From: an uncultured Erysipelotrichaceae bacterium
Lineage (GTDB): Bacteria > Bacillota_I > Bacilli_A > Erysipelotrichales > Erysipelotrichaceae
Reading direction: 5' to 3'
Length of the DNA stretch: 33,488 nucleotides
NCBI GenBank assembly: GCA_902778375.1
Contig: CACYXJ010000022.1
Span: 1-33,488 of the forward strand
Positions 1-7,445 of the stretch are shown here, in pieces; the first letter of the stretch is position 1, and each line of letters opens with the position of its first letter. The notes under the pieces are model-generated. The model saw nothing but the letters and a program-made list of their open reading frames with translations. It ran no database searches and was not told where the DNA came from. The position numbers were made by a program, and so were the translations under genes.

Positions 1-33
1 TCATAATTCGACTGTTCTTTTTTCCTTGTCAAC

Positions 34-98
34 GAAAAAGAGGACCTAACCCTCGTTGAATAGCTGTAATACTACTCAACTGTTAGATCCTCTTTTTC
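34..98. terminator. long imperfect hairpin, probable bidirectional terminator
   Basis: Two 17-base arms (34-50 and 82-98) pair with one mismatch. Inside them a second 9-base stem (55-63 with 72-80) pairs with one G-U. Each outer arm ends in five A/T pairs, so a transcript from either side makes a GC-bearing stem followed by U residues. It overlaps the stop codon of the leftward histidinol-phosphatase gene (97-99) and would also end a rightward gene entering from outside the window. Bases 1-33 hold nothing I can assign. Confidence 0.75.
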
Positions 99-912
99 AA
101 CGGAATAAGGCTTTTCTTTTTTTTGCGGCTTCGACCAGATCGAAGTCTTCCAGAATGTTGCAGTCAAGATCAGCAATGACGGAGAGTGCCCGGTTCAGAT
201 CGGTATCATCCAGGAAGAGAGCGGGATCATGAACATCGAGGCCGATGATAATGGGGCAGTGCTTTCTGGCAAACTCTTCAAAGAAGATACGTGTCGGATA
301 GGCATAGCGCATGCCGTCCTGATATTTGTGCATGCCGCGGTGGACACCGGAACCGGTGTTCAGTTCCAGCGGCATATTGTATTTCAGGGAGATATCGGCG
401 ATTCTTGCGGCACATTCCCGCACCGAACCGTCCAGTCTCTGATAGCCGTAGAGGGCAACATCGGGATGGGCGATATAATCACACAGATTTCTTTCACAGG
501 CAGCTTCCAGCATGTCGACATAACGATGCAGTGTATCCCCGTCGTTGATGGCGTAGGCACTGACCCGGTCGTAATACACGTTATGCTGTCCCAGAATCAG
601 ATAATCCAGTTCCCGGCGGTAACTGCTGAGAACATGCCACTGTTCCGGATAGTATTCGACTTCCATACCGAGACAGATCCTGATACGGTCCTTGTATTTT
701 TCCTGCAGGGAGCGGATACTGGCAAAATAACCAGGCACCTCGCTGATATCCATGCGCTCCGGCGGATAGGGGTCTTCATAGGCTGCGTGGTCGGAAAACC
801 CAAGTGTTTTCAGGCCGCCCTGAATAGCCGCAAGTACATATTCTTCATCTTCGCCGACAGCGTGACCACAGCGATTTGTGTGTGTATGCCAGTTTGTTTT
901 GATCATAAGCAT
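97..912 (-). CDS. hisK: histidinol-phosphatase-like PHP-domain phosphoesterase
   Basis: The 271-residue product belongs to the PHP family, whose HisK members remove phosphate from L-histidinol phosphate with a multinuclear metal centre. Expected metal ligands are visible: HTH near residues 9-11, FSDHA near 40, GMEVEYY near 82, LGQH near 107, AHPD near 148 and GLDVHD near 225. No other histidine gene is nearby, so the physiological substrate is uncertain; PHP phosphatases of this size also act on other sugar or nucleotide phosphates. An AGGAG site lies 4 bases before the ATG at 912 and 10 bases before a second in-frame ATG at 906, so the start is uncertain by two codons. It is transcribed divergently from the metal ATPase. 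Confidence 0.8.
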   Translation of the reverse strand: MLMIKTNWHTHTNRCGHAVGEDEEYVLAAIQGGLKTLGFSDHAAYEDPYPPERMDISEVPGYFASIRSLQEKYKDRIRICLGMEVEYYPEQWHVLSSYRRELDYLILGQHNVYYDRVSAYAINDGDTLHRYVDMLEAACERNLCDYIAHPDVALYGYQRLDGSVRECAARIADISLKYNMPLELNTGSGVHRGMHKYQDGMRYAYPTRIFFEEFARKHCPIIIGLDVHDPALFLDDTDLNRALSVIADLDCNILEDFDLVEAAKKRKALFR

Positions 913-978
913 TACTCTCCTGTAGGTGAAACAACATGATTATAATACAGTTTCCCGGGAAATATGAAATGAACCAAT

Positions 979-1007
979 TGACGAAAGAAAGGAGACAGAT
1001 ATAATAA
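979..1007 (+). promoter_or_regulatory. sigma-A-type promoter of the metal ATPase
   Basis: TTGACG at 979-984 is followed 15 bases later by TATAAT (1000-1005), or 17 bases later by the overlapping TAATAA (1002-1007). Transcription would begin near 1012, inside the adjoining dyad. This makes the TTG at 1011 an implausible translation start for the ATPase. Confidence 0.65.
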
Positions 1008-1010
1008 TAG

Positions 1011-1026
1011 TTGAATAGTTGTTCAA
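1011..1026. promoter_or_regulatory. candidate ArsR/SmtB-family operator
   Basis: The 16-base imperfect palindrome TTGAATAGTTGTTCAA has a TGAA-N6-TTCA core. ArsR/SmtB metal sensors are known to bind dyads with this kind of core. It sits on the expected transcription start of a Zn/Cd-type exporter, where a bound repressor would block initiation and release on metal binding. No ArsR-family gene lies in the window, so the regulator is inferred and would be encoded elsewhere. Confidence 0.5.
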
Positions 1027-1040
1027 GTGAGGGAATGAAT

Positions 1041-4004
1041 ATGATCGTTCTGAAATACAAACTGGAAGGTCTCGACTGTCCGAACTGTACCGAAAAACTG
1101 AGACAGAAAATCGCTGCCATCGATGAGATCAACGATGTGCAGCTGAGCTATCCGGAAGGAATCTGCCGGATTCAGACAGACGCAGACGAAGAAGAAATTG
1201 AAGAAAAACTTTTTGCGCTGGTTCATGAAGAGGAACCGGAAGTCAGTATCACGGAACTTCATGAAGGACATGACCATCATGATCACGAGCATCACCACGT
1301 ACATGAGCACCATCATGATGAACATTGCGAACATGATCATTGTGAATGCGAAGAGCATCACCATCATGATCATGAACACCATCATGAAGAAAAAGCCATT
1401 TACTATCTTGAAGTAAAAGGTGTCGATTGCGAGCACTGCGCAGCAGAACTGCAGGAAAAGGTCGCTGCCCTCGAAGGTCTGGAGAATGTAAGGTTCTCTT
1501 TTGCCGACAGTCTTCTGGAATTTACCTGCAGTCATGATGTGGGGAAGGAAATGACGGAAAAAGTCATGGCAGTGATCGCGGAGAATGAACCGGAAGCGGT
1601 TGTAACTGCGAAGGGTCATGCCCACGTGCATGAGCATCACCATGATGAACATTGCGAATGTGATGAACATCATCATGAAGAAAAACATCATACAGTAAAC
1701 GACCGGACCAGGCGCTTTTCCATAACCGGTATTGACTGCGCAGACTGTGCCGCCAAACTGGAAGGACGTCTGGAGAAAATCAGCGGGATCGAAAATGTCA
1801 GTATCAGTTTCATGAACAGCAGCCTGATGTATGACTGTGATGAGCAGGACAAAGAGAGAATCGAGAAAGAAATCCGGGAAATCACCGCCAAGGAAGAACC
1901 GGATGCAGTGATCACACCGCTCTCCGCCGGCCGTACATATCAGTTCCGCATTCATAATATCGATTGCGCAGACTGTGCGGCAAAACTGGCAGTAAAAGCC
2001 GGGAAAATCAGCGGTGTAATCGAGGCTGATGCCGATTTCATGCATGAGATTCTGAGTGTATCCTGCGAACCGTCAGATTTTGATCGGATCAGGGACGCGG
2101 TAATCGCCATGGTGAAGGATGAAGAACCGGAAGTGGAAGTCAGTCTGATCGAAAAGAAAGCTGCTTCTGCAGAAACAGAGGAAGAAAATGACAAGGTCAT
2201 GCTGATCAGACTGATCGCAGGCGCAGTATTGTTTATCGCATCACTGTTTGTCCGGCAGGGACCGCTGCAGATCATTCTGCCGGTATGCTCATGGCTGATT
2301 CTCGGCTATGATGTCCTGCTGAAAGCAATCCGCGGCATCGGCAGGGGACAGCTGTTCGATGAACACTTCCTGATGACTGTGGCAACGATTGCGGCAATGT
2401 ACCTGAAGGATTACCGGGAAGCTGCCGGTGTCATGCTGTTCTATCAGATCGGCGAATACTTCCAGGATCTTGCAGTCAGACGTTCCCGCACTTCGATCGG
2501 CGAACTGATGGATATCCGCAGCGAATACGCGATGGTGCTGCGTGATGGCGAATATGTGAAAAAGGATCCGGAGGAAGTTGCGGTCGGAGACACGATCCGT
2601 GTTGTTGCCGGTGAGAAGATTCCTCTTGACGGTGTGATTATCGAAGGCTCCTCCAGTCTGGATACCTCCTCACTGACAGGTGAATCAAGACTGCGTGATG
2701 TGGATGCCGGCGATGAGGCGATCAGCGGTGCGCTGAACATGAGCGGCACCCTGCTGATCAGGGTCACAAAGCCTTATGACGAATCGACAGTCGCCCGTAT
2801 TCTCGAACTGGTGGAAAATGCCGAATCAAGAAAGGCCCCGCAGGAAAAATTCATTACGAAGTTTTCCCGCTACTATACACCGGCAGTAGTTGCTGCCGCC
2901 CTGGTAACAGCTGTTATTGTCACGCTTGTGACCGGGGACATCAACGAAGGTATCTACCGCGCATGTACGTTCCTCGTTATCTCCTGTCCGTGCGCTCTGG
3001 TGATTTCCATTCCGCTGTCCTTCTTTGCCGGAATCGGCGGTCTTTCCAGCCGCGGTATCCTGGTCAAGGGGGCAAACCTGATCGATGATCTGGCCAGCAT
3101 CAGACAGATCGTCATGGACAAGACCGGCACCCTGACTTCGGGAAGCTTCGCTTTGAGTGAAATCCTCGATGCCGAAGATGAAAAAGCCGTCCTGAAAGAT
3201 GCTGCTTATGCCGAACATCTTTCCAACCATCCGGTTGCCCTTGGCATACAGAATGCCTGGCAGGAGGATATCGACGAATCGCTGATCAGGGATGTAAAGG
3301 AAATTGCCGGCCGCGGTCTGTCGGTAACAGTCGGTATAGACAGGATTCTTGCCGGAAACGAGAAACTGATGAAGGACAACAATATCGACTGTCCTTCCCA
3401 TAACACAGCTGGAACAGTTGTATATCTGGCAAAGAACGGTGTCTATGAAGGCTGCCTGGTGCTGAAGGATCAGCTGAAGGCAAATGCCGTGGAAGCAGTC
3501 AGACAGCTGCAGGCACAGAACAGAAACTGCTATATGGTTTCCGGCGACAGCAGACAGATCGTTGAAGAAACAGCGGCTGTACTGGGATGCACGAAAGCCT
3601 ATGGCGAATGCCTGCCGCAGGACAAGGTCAGAATTGTCGAAGAACTGAAAAAGGAAGGCAAAACTGCCTTTGTCGGCGACGGCGTCAATGATGCGCCGGT
3701 ACTTGCGGCAGCGGATATCGGTATCGCAATGGGCGCGCTTGGTGCCGATGCGGCCATTGAAGCTGCGGATATCGTCATCATGGATGACAGTCCGGAAAAG
3801 ATTTCCGATGCGATCAATGGCGCGGACAGGATTCTGAAAGTCGCAAACCAGAACATATACGGAGCCATCAGTATCAAGATCCTGACACTGATTCTCGGCG
3901 CCTTCGGAATTGCCAACATGTGGATGGCAATCTTCGCTGACACCGGTGTGGCGATGCTGTGTGTGCTCAATGCCATGCGGTTATTGAGAACAGGCCGGAA
4001 ATAA
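1041..4004 (+). CDS. cadA: heavy-metal-translocating P1B-type ATPase (Zn/Cd/Pb exporter) with four HMA domains
   Basis: The 987-residue membrane pump uses ATP to move divalent soft metals out of the cytosol. The start is ATG 1041, six bases after GAGGGA. The N-terminus has four HMA domains with DCxxC motifs (Cys 13/16, 130/133, 233/236, 309/312). His-rich linkers separate the first three (about 1257-1395 and 1615-1690). The core has membrane segments, TGES, the CPC metal site at 649-651 in the form SCPCALVISIPLSFF, the phosphorylated Asp 693 in DKTGT, an HP-loop (SNHP) and GDGVNDAP. A Lys in the seventh and an Asp in the eighth transmembrane helix (FADTG) match the Zn/Cd/Pb subgroup rather than the copper subgroup. 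Most relatives have one or two HMA domains and 700-800 residues, so this N-terminus is unusually long. A strong terminator follows. Confidence 0.93.
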   Translation: MIVLKYKLEGLDCPNCTEKLRQKIAAIDEINDVQLSYPEGICRIQTDADEEEIEEKLFALVHEEEPEVSITELHEGHDHHDHEHHHVHEHHHDEHCEHDHCECEEHHHHDHEHHHEEKAIYYLEVKGVDCEHCAAELQEKVAALEGLENVRFSFADSLLEFTCSHDVGKEMTEKVMAVIAENEPEAVVTAKGHAHVHEHHHDEHCECDEHHHEEKHHTVNDRTRRFSITGIDCADCAAKLEGRLEKISGIENVSISFMNSSLMYDCDEQDKERIEKEIREITAKEEPDAVITPLSAGRTYQFRIHNIDCADCAAKLAVKAGKISGVIEADADFMHEILSVSCEPSDFDRIRDAVIAMVKDEEPEVEVSLIEKKAASAETEEENDKVMLIRLIAGAVLFIASLFVRQGPLQIILPVCSWLILGYDVLLKAIRGIGRGQLFDEHFLMTVATIAAMYLKDYREAAGVMLFYQIGEYFQDLAVRRSRTSIGELMDIRSEYAMVLRDGEYVKKDPEEVAVGDTIRVVAGEKIPLDGVIIEGSSSLDTSSLTGESRLRDVDAGDEAISGALNMSGTLLIRVTKPYDESTVARILELVENAESRKAPQEKFITKFSRYYTPAVVAAALVTAVIVTLVTGDINEGIYRACTFLVISCPCALVISIPLSFFAGIGGLSSRGILVKGANLIDDLASIRQIVMDKTGTLTSGSFALSEILDAEDEKAVLKDAAYAEHLSNHPVALGIQNAWQEDIDESLIRDVKEIAGRGLSVTVGIDRILAGNEKLMKDNNIDCPSHNTAGTVVYLAKNGVYEGCLVLKDQLKANAVEAVRQLQAQNRNCYMVSGDSRQIVEETAAVLGCTKAYGECLPQDKVRIVEELKKEGKTAFVGDGVNDAPVLAAADIGIAMGALGADAAIEAADIVIMDDSPEKISDAINGADRILKVANQNIYGAISIKILTLILGAFGIANMWMAIFADTGVAMLCVLNAMRLLRTGRK
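1257..1395 (+). repeat. His/Asp/Glu-rich metal-binding linker 1 of the ATPase
   Basis: This coding segment between HMA1 and HMA2 reads as repeated HH, HDH and EHHH units with a few Cys. The block HVHEHHHDEHCE recurs almost exactly in the second linker (about 1615-1690). That suggests the linker, probably together with an HMA domain, was duplicated. Such His-rich runs commonly chelate Zn, Ni or Co; binding here is inferred. Confidence 0.8.
1615..1690 (+). repeat. His-rich linker 2 of the ATPase
   Basis: Shorter copy of the first His-rich linker, between HMA2 and HMA3, sharing the HVHEHHHDEHCE block and ending in HHHEEK like the first. No His-rich run separates HMA3 from HMA4. Confidence 0.8.
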
Positions 4005-4010
4005 TACTTC

Positions 4011-4038
4011 AGAGAAGGTAACGTACCTTCTCTTTTTT
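4011..4038 (+). terminator. intrinsic terminator of the metal ATPase gene
   Basis: Perfect 10-base arms AGAGAAGGTA (4011-4020) and TACCTTCTCT (4024-4033) around a three-base loop, followed by a T run to 4038. It starts six bases after the ATPase stop codon. Confidence 0.92.
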
Positions 4039-4046
4039 GTCAGGAC

Positions 4047-4075
4047 TTGCCGCAAAAGGAAATGAATTGTATATT
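4047..4075 (+). promoter_or_regulatory. promoter of the 33-codon membrane peptide gene
   Basis: TTGCCG (4047-4052) and TATATT (4070-4075) are separated by exactly 17 bases. They lie just after the ATPase terminator and about 20 bases before the small ORF, so the ORF has its own transcription start. Confidence 0.6.
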
Positions 4076-4095
4076 GTCAATGGAGAAAATGAACA

Positions 4096-4197
4096 ATGAG
4101 TGTATTTGATATGATCAGTGTCGGCATGCTTGTGCTGTTTGTCGGAGGATATTTCTGGGTAGCAGCTTCCAGAAAGGCAGCACCGCCGAAAGATTAA
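4096..4197 (+). CDS. 33-residue single-pass membrane peptide, function unknown
   Basis: I do not recognise this gene. The ATG at 4096 has a GGAG ten bases upstream (a slightly long gap) and a TAA at 4195. The peptide starts MSVFDMISVG, has one hydrophobic stretch of about 18 residues (about 7-25, ending in GGYFWVAA) and ends in a short basic tail (SRKAAPPKD). It has no cysteine. A promoter 20 bases upstream, a terminator before it and a terminator after it make it an independent transcript. It could be a regulator or stabiliser of the neighbouring metal pump, or a general small membrane protein; neither is shown. Coding status is inferred from these signals, not from homology. Confidence 0.55.
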   Translation: MSVFDMISVGMLVLFVGGYFWVAASRKAAPPKD

Positions 4198-4211
4198 AAA
4201 AGCATAAGAAA

Positions 4212-4234
4212 AGGGAGAGTTTACTGCTCTCCCT
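4212..4234. terminator. bidirectional terminator between the small peptide and CHAP genes
   Basis: Arms AGGGAGAG (4212-4219) and CTCTCCCT (4227-4234) with a seven-base loop. The right side gives GTTTTC for rightward transcription. The left side gives TTTTCTT for leftward transcription of the CHAP gene, whose stop is at 4249. Confidence 0.85.
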
Positions 4235-4248
4235 GTTTTCGTATGGTG

Positions 4249-5424
4249 TTACTCTACGTAGATGAATCCGTACAGTGACTGACCTTCAGGCAGGCCGCCG
4301 CCGGATACCCATCTTTCGTTATAGCCGCCGAGGAATCCGCCTTCAGCGATGTGGTAGGAACCATCAGCGCCGACTGCGTCGACATAGGCTACGTGGTTGG
4401 AATAGACGACAACCGAACCGACTGCCGGAGTTCCGCCGGTGGAATAGCCGGCTGCCGAAGCACTTGCCAGCCAGTTGCCGGCATTGCCCATGAAGCCGGG
4501 CAGTGCAACACCTGTATTCTGGTAGGCCAGCTGCCATGCACTCCATGTGCAGTTGGACCAGCCGCCGTAATACGGGTTGCTGCCGTCACCGTAGGTCGGT
4601 GCACCGGAACCTTCGCTGTAGAAGTCCGGAGTGGAAGATTCTGCTTCTTCCTGTTCCTGCTGCTGGCGCAGCAGTTCTTCCTGACGTCTTGCTTCTTCTT
4701 CAGCTGCCTCTTCTTCGGCAATACGTGCTGCTTCTTCCTCTTCGGCGATACGTCTTGCTTCCTCTTCTCTGGCGCGGATGACTTCTTCCGGAGTCTTGAC
4801 AGTGACTGTCAGATCGGCAGATGTCGTGTTGCCTTCCAGATCGACGACGGTATATCTTACAACATAATTTCCGTCTTCGGACATATCCGGAGTTCCGGAA
4901 ACCTTCAGTGTCGGCAGGATGCCGGAGTCATCGTTGATATAAGCGATGTAGGAGGAAGGGTTCCATGTATCACCGTTGTTGACAGTGATGTTTCTGGATT
5001 TCAGTTTCAGCTGCGGAGCGCTGGACTTGACCATCTTGACGGTGGCATCCTGTGTGAAGGAATAACCGATGCTCTTGTTGCTGTCATCTGCATATACCAG
5101 GGAAACCTTTGCGGTAACTGTCTGAATGGCTGTGGAGGAACGGTCGAAGCCGGTAATGTCCACAGTACTTCTGTCAATGTCTATATCATCAATAGAGATT
5201 GTTTCATCAAATGAAGCACGCTCTGCGATGATTTCCTTTTTTAACGTGGTCAGCGGATTGGAATCCTGCATGGAGATCTCGATAAGTGGTAAATCAACAA
5301 GATGGGTTGCCTCATCACTTGCCGATACCTGCAGTGCCGGGATCGTTGCTGCAAACATACCTGCAGCGGCCAATCCGGTTAGAGTAATACCAAACTTTCT
5401 GCTGTGTTTTTTTCTTCTTACCAT
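4249..5424 (-). CDS. secreted CHAP-domain peptidoglycan hydrolase with Ig-like region and Glu-rich helix
   Basis: The 391-residue product has a basic N-terminus and hydrophobic signal peptide (about 1-36, cleavage likely near VSASD). A region at about 136-210 resembles the DUF5011/Ig-like fold. A charged Glu/Ala/Arg helix (about 211-266) looks like a coiled-coil spacer. A C-terminal CHAP domain (about 275-391) carries the catalytic Cys 292 in NCTWSAW and His 344 in SNHVAYV. CHAP enzymes cut cell-wall peptides as amidases or endopeptidases, so a role in wall remodelling or daughter-cell separation is likely. No Shine-Dalgarno precedes the ATG at 5424; an in-frame TAG 12 bases upstream excludes an upstream start, and a promoter places the RNA 5' end at the ATG. 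There is no LPXTG signal. Confidence 0.88.
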   Translation of the reverse strand: MVRRKKHSRKFGITLTGLAAAGMFAATIPALQVSASDEATHLVDLPLIEISMQDSNPLTTLKKEIIAERASFDETISIDDIDIDRSTVDITGFDRSSTAIQTVTAKVSLVYADDSNKSIGYSFTQDATVKMVKSSAPQLKLKSRNITVNNGDTWNPSSYIAYINDDSGILPTLKVSGTPDMSEDGNYVVRYTVVDLEGNTTSADLTVTVKTPEEVIRAREEEARRIAEEEEAARIAEEEAAEEEARRQEELLRQQQEQEEAESSTPDFYSEGSGAPTYGDGSNPYYGGWSNCTWSAWQLAYQNTGVALPGFMGNAGNWLASASAAGYSTGGTPAVGSVVVYSNHVAYVDAVGADGSYHIAEGGFLGGYNERWVSGGGLPEGQSLYGFIYVE

Positions 5425-5430
5425 GCCAAT

Positions 5431-5460
5431 ATTCTACAAAGTTTTTGACCCGGTTTTCAA
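5431..5460 (-). promoter_or_regulatory. promoter of the CHAP gene, apparently leaderless
   Basis: On the minus strand TTGAAA (5460-5455) and TAGAAT (5436-5431) are 18 bases apart. Only six bases (ATTGGC) separate the -10 from the ATG, so transcription should start on or next to the start codon. Confidence 0.6.
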
Positions 5461-5584
5461 CATTTCGGGAACATTTCACACAGTTTACACAAATTGTTAG
5501 CGCTTTACAGCTATATTTTTAATCTGATTTATATATTATTAATAGTTCTATATATATTATCGGCGGCTGAAATGCATATGAATC

Positions 5585-5593
5585 TGTTATACT
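5585..5593 (+). promoter_or_regulatory. extended -10 promoter of dtd, apparently leaderless
   Basis: TGTTATACT matches the extended -10 form TGnTATAAT. The GTG start codon at 5601 lies seven bases after it. No good -35 is visible at the usual distance, as is common for extended -10 promoters. The GAGGG at 5595-5599 is only one base from the GTG, too close to act as a Shine-Dalgarno. The AT-rich stretch 5510-5560 belongs to this divergent promoter region; I see nothing else in it. Confidence 0.5.
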
Positions 5594-5600
5594 TGAGGGC

Positions 5601-6053
5601 GTGAAAACAGTAATACAGAGAGTGCGTGAAGCATCCGTTATGATCGACGGTTCCGTGCACGGAAAAATAGATCAGGGATATGTGCTGCTGGTCGGCATCC
5701 AGGACGAAGACGATGAAACAGCTGTCCGGAAAATGGCGGAAAAGATTTCGCGTCTGAGGATCTTCGAGGATGACGCCGGCAAGATGAATCTTTCGCTTGC
5801 CCAGGCGGGCGGGTCGATCCTGTCCATTTCGCAGTTCACGTTGTTTGCGGACTGTCATAAGGGCAACCGGCCATCGTTTGACAAGGCCGGCAAGCCGGAA
5901 CATGCAAAAAAGATGTACGAATACTTCAATGCCGTGCTGAGAGAACTCGGACATCATGTCGAGGAAGGAATATTTGCGGCAGATATGAAGGTCAGCCTGT
6001 GCAATGACGGACCGGTGACGATCGTCCTGGATTCCCGGGAACTATTCGGCTGA
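5601..6053 (+). CDS. dtd: D-aminoacyl-tRNA deacylase
   Basis: The 150-residue DTD protein hydrolyses D-amino acids (and mischarged glycine) from tRNA. It begins MKTVIQRV like most family members, which fixes the GTG at 5601 as the start. The active-site motif SQFTL (about residues 77-81) and the C-terminal NDGPVT loop, with the Gly-cisPro pair that rejects L-amino acids, are both present, and the length is normal. It leads a three-gene unit with DUF951 and ychF. In many Bacillota dtd instead follows relA. Confidence 0.95.
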   Translation: MKTVIQRVREASVMIDGSVHGKIDQGYVLLVGIQDEDDETAVRKMAEKISRLRIFEDDAGKMNLSLAQAGGSILSISQFTLFADCHKGNRPSFDKAGKPEHAKKMYEYFNAVLRELGHHVEEGIFAADMKVSLCNDGPVTIVLDSRELFG

Positions 6054-6074
6054 ACCGTGTCAAAGGAGAAAATG

Positions 6075-6269
6075 ATGATACCGGAATATGATCTGAATGA
6101 TATTGTGGAAATGAAAAAGGAACATCCGTGCCGCAAGTCGAAGTACTGGAAAGTAATCAGGATGGGTGCGGATATCAAGATCAAGTGCCAGGGCTGCGGT
6201 GCCGTGGTAATGTTTCCGCGCCATGAATTCGAGCGGAAACTGAAAAAGGTCATCGAGAAAGCGCAGTAG
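6075..6269 (+). CDS. DUF951 family small protein
   Basis: The 64-residue protein has the family core YDLNDIVEMKKEHPC, a basic stretch, RMGADIKIKCQGCG and RHEFERK. The Cys at the HPC site and the CxxC could bind zinc; this is inferred. DUF951 genes usually lie directly before ychF in Bacillota, as here (13-base gap). AAAGGAG at 6062-6067 serves ATG 6072 (4-base gap) or ATG 6075 (7-base gap); the second fits both spacing and family length. The function is unknown; association with the ribosome through YchF is only suggested by position. Confidence 0.82.
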   Translation: MIPEYDLNDIVEMKKEHPCRKSKYWKVIRMGADIKIKCQGCGAVVMFPRHEFERKLKKVIEKAQ

Positions 6270-6282
6270 AAAGGAACAGAAT

Positions 6283-7383
6283 ATGGCATTAACAGCAGGA
6301 ATCGTGGGACTGCCGAATGTCGGCAAGTCAACATTGTTCAACGCAATCACCAACAGCCAGGTACTGGCTGAGAATTATCCGTTTGCCACCATCAGTCCGA
6401 ATGTCGGAGTGGTGGAGGTTCCGGACGACAGAATGGAAGAATTTGTAAAATTCTACAACCCGAAGAAAACGATCTACACGACATTTGAATTCACCGATAT
6501 CGCCGGACTTGTCAAAGGTGCTTCCAAAGGGGAAGGACTGGGCAACCAGTTCCTTGCCAACATCCGTCAGACTGACGCAATCGTTCATGTTGTCAGATGT
6601 TTTGACGACGACAACATCGAACATGTTGAGGGAAGCGTCGATCCGATCCGCGACATTGAGGAGATCAACCTTGAACTGTGTCTGGCAGATCTTGATTCTG
6701 TCGTCAGCAGGATCGGAAAGATCGCCAAGAAAGCACAGACAAAAGACAAGGATGCCGTCAGGGAACTTGATGTCCTGACGAGAATGAAGGATGCCCTGGA
6801 AGCAGGCACACCGGTACGTCTCCTGGATCTGAGCGATGACGACAAGGCATATGTGCGCAACTATGGTCTGCTGACTTCAAAGCCGGTCATTTATGTTGCC
6901 AATATGAGCGATGAGGAAATCGCCGATCCCGAAAGCAACGCGTATTATGTCAAGGTGCGGGATTTCGCGGCGGCGGAAGGCAGTGAATGCATCGCCATCT
7001 GCGCCAAGATCGAAGAGGAACTTTCCGGTCTGGACAAGGAGGAAAAGAAGGCTTTCCTTGATGACCTGGGCATTCCCCAATCCGGTCTTGATCAGATCAT
7101 TCAGGCTGCCTATCATCTGCTTGGTCTGAGAACCTTCTTCACTGTCGGTGAGCCGGAATGCCGGGCCTGGACGTTCCGCGAGGGAATGAAGGCACCGCAG
7201 TGCGCGGGCATCATTCATACCGATTTTGAAAAAGGATTTATCCGGGCGGAAATCTACAGCTACGAGGATTTCATGGAGTATCATTCCGAAACCGCACTGA
7301 AAGAACATGGAAAGATCCGTCTGGAAGGAAAAGAGTACCGGATGAAGGACGGAGATATTGTCTTCTTCCGCTTCAATGTTTAA
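6283..7383 (+). CDS. ychF: redox-regulated ATPase YchF (Obg family)
   Basis: The 366-residue P-loop protein of the TRAFAC/Obg group prefers ATP over GTP and binds ribosomes. It has GLPNVGKST (G1, residues 8-16), NYPFATISPNVG, DIAGLVKGASKGEGLGNQFL (G3 region), the NMSDEE variant in place of NKxD that underlies ATP preference, a helical insertion, and a C-terminal TGS domain ending in GDIVFFRFNV. Length is typical. AAAGGA lies nine bases before the ATG. It is the last gene of the dtd-DUF951-ychF unit. No convincing terminator follows; the next gene has its own promoter. Confidence 0.96.
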   Translation: MALTAGIVGLPNVGKSTLFNAITNSQVLAENYPFATISPNVGVVEVPDDRMEEFVKFYNPKKTIYTTFEFTDIAGLVKGASKGEGLGNQFLANIRQTDAIVHVVRCFDDDNIEHVEGSVDPIRDIEEINLELCLADLDSVVSRIGKIAKKAQTKDKDAVRELDVLTRMKDALEAGTPVRLLDLSDDDKAYVRNYGLLTSKPVIYVANMSDEEIADPESNAYYVKVRDFAAAEGSECIAICAKIEEELSGLDKEEKKAFLDDLGIPQSGLDQIIQAAYHLLGLRTFFTVGEPECRAWTFREGMKAPQCAGIIHTDFEKGFIRAEIYSYEDFMEYHSETALKEHGKIRLEGKEYRMKDGDIVFFRFNV

Positions 7384-7408
7384 TTTCATCACATCTTGTA
7401 AGGATTAG

Positions 7409-7417
7409 TGATAGAAT
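7409..7417 (+). promoter_or_regulatory. extended -10 promoter of darA
   Basis: TGATAGAAT matches TGnTATAAT closely and lies about 30 bases before the darA start, leaving room for the GGAGG site. The -35 is weak. Confidence 0.45.
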
Positions 7418-7445
7418 AATATCGTAATTCACGGAGGTTTTGATT

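Noticed and set aside
1257..1690. Repetitive DNA that could be taken for a tandem-repeat or CRISPR-like array
   Set aside because: The periodicity comes from CAT/CAC and GAT/GAA codons of the His-rich linkers; there are no constant repeats with unique spacers.
1023..2045. Long open frame antisense to the metal ATPase, rich in Met and Phe
   Set aside because: It is the mirror of the His/Asp/Glu-rich coding region on the other strand; it has no ribosome site and no recognisable domain.
4351..5214. Cys- and Phe-rich plus-strand frame opposite the CHAP gene
   Set aside because: Shadow of the Glu/Ala-rich coiled coil on the other strand, with no initiation signals or known domain.
5495..5509. 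Possible CcpA cre site TGTTAGCGCTTTACA upstream of the CHAP gene
   Set aside because: It is one base too long between the TG and CA ends and lacks the AA in the left half.
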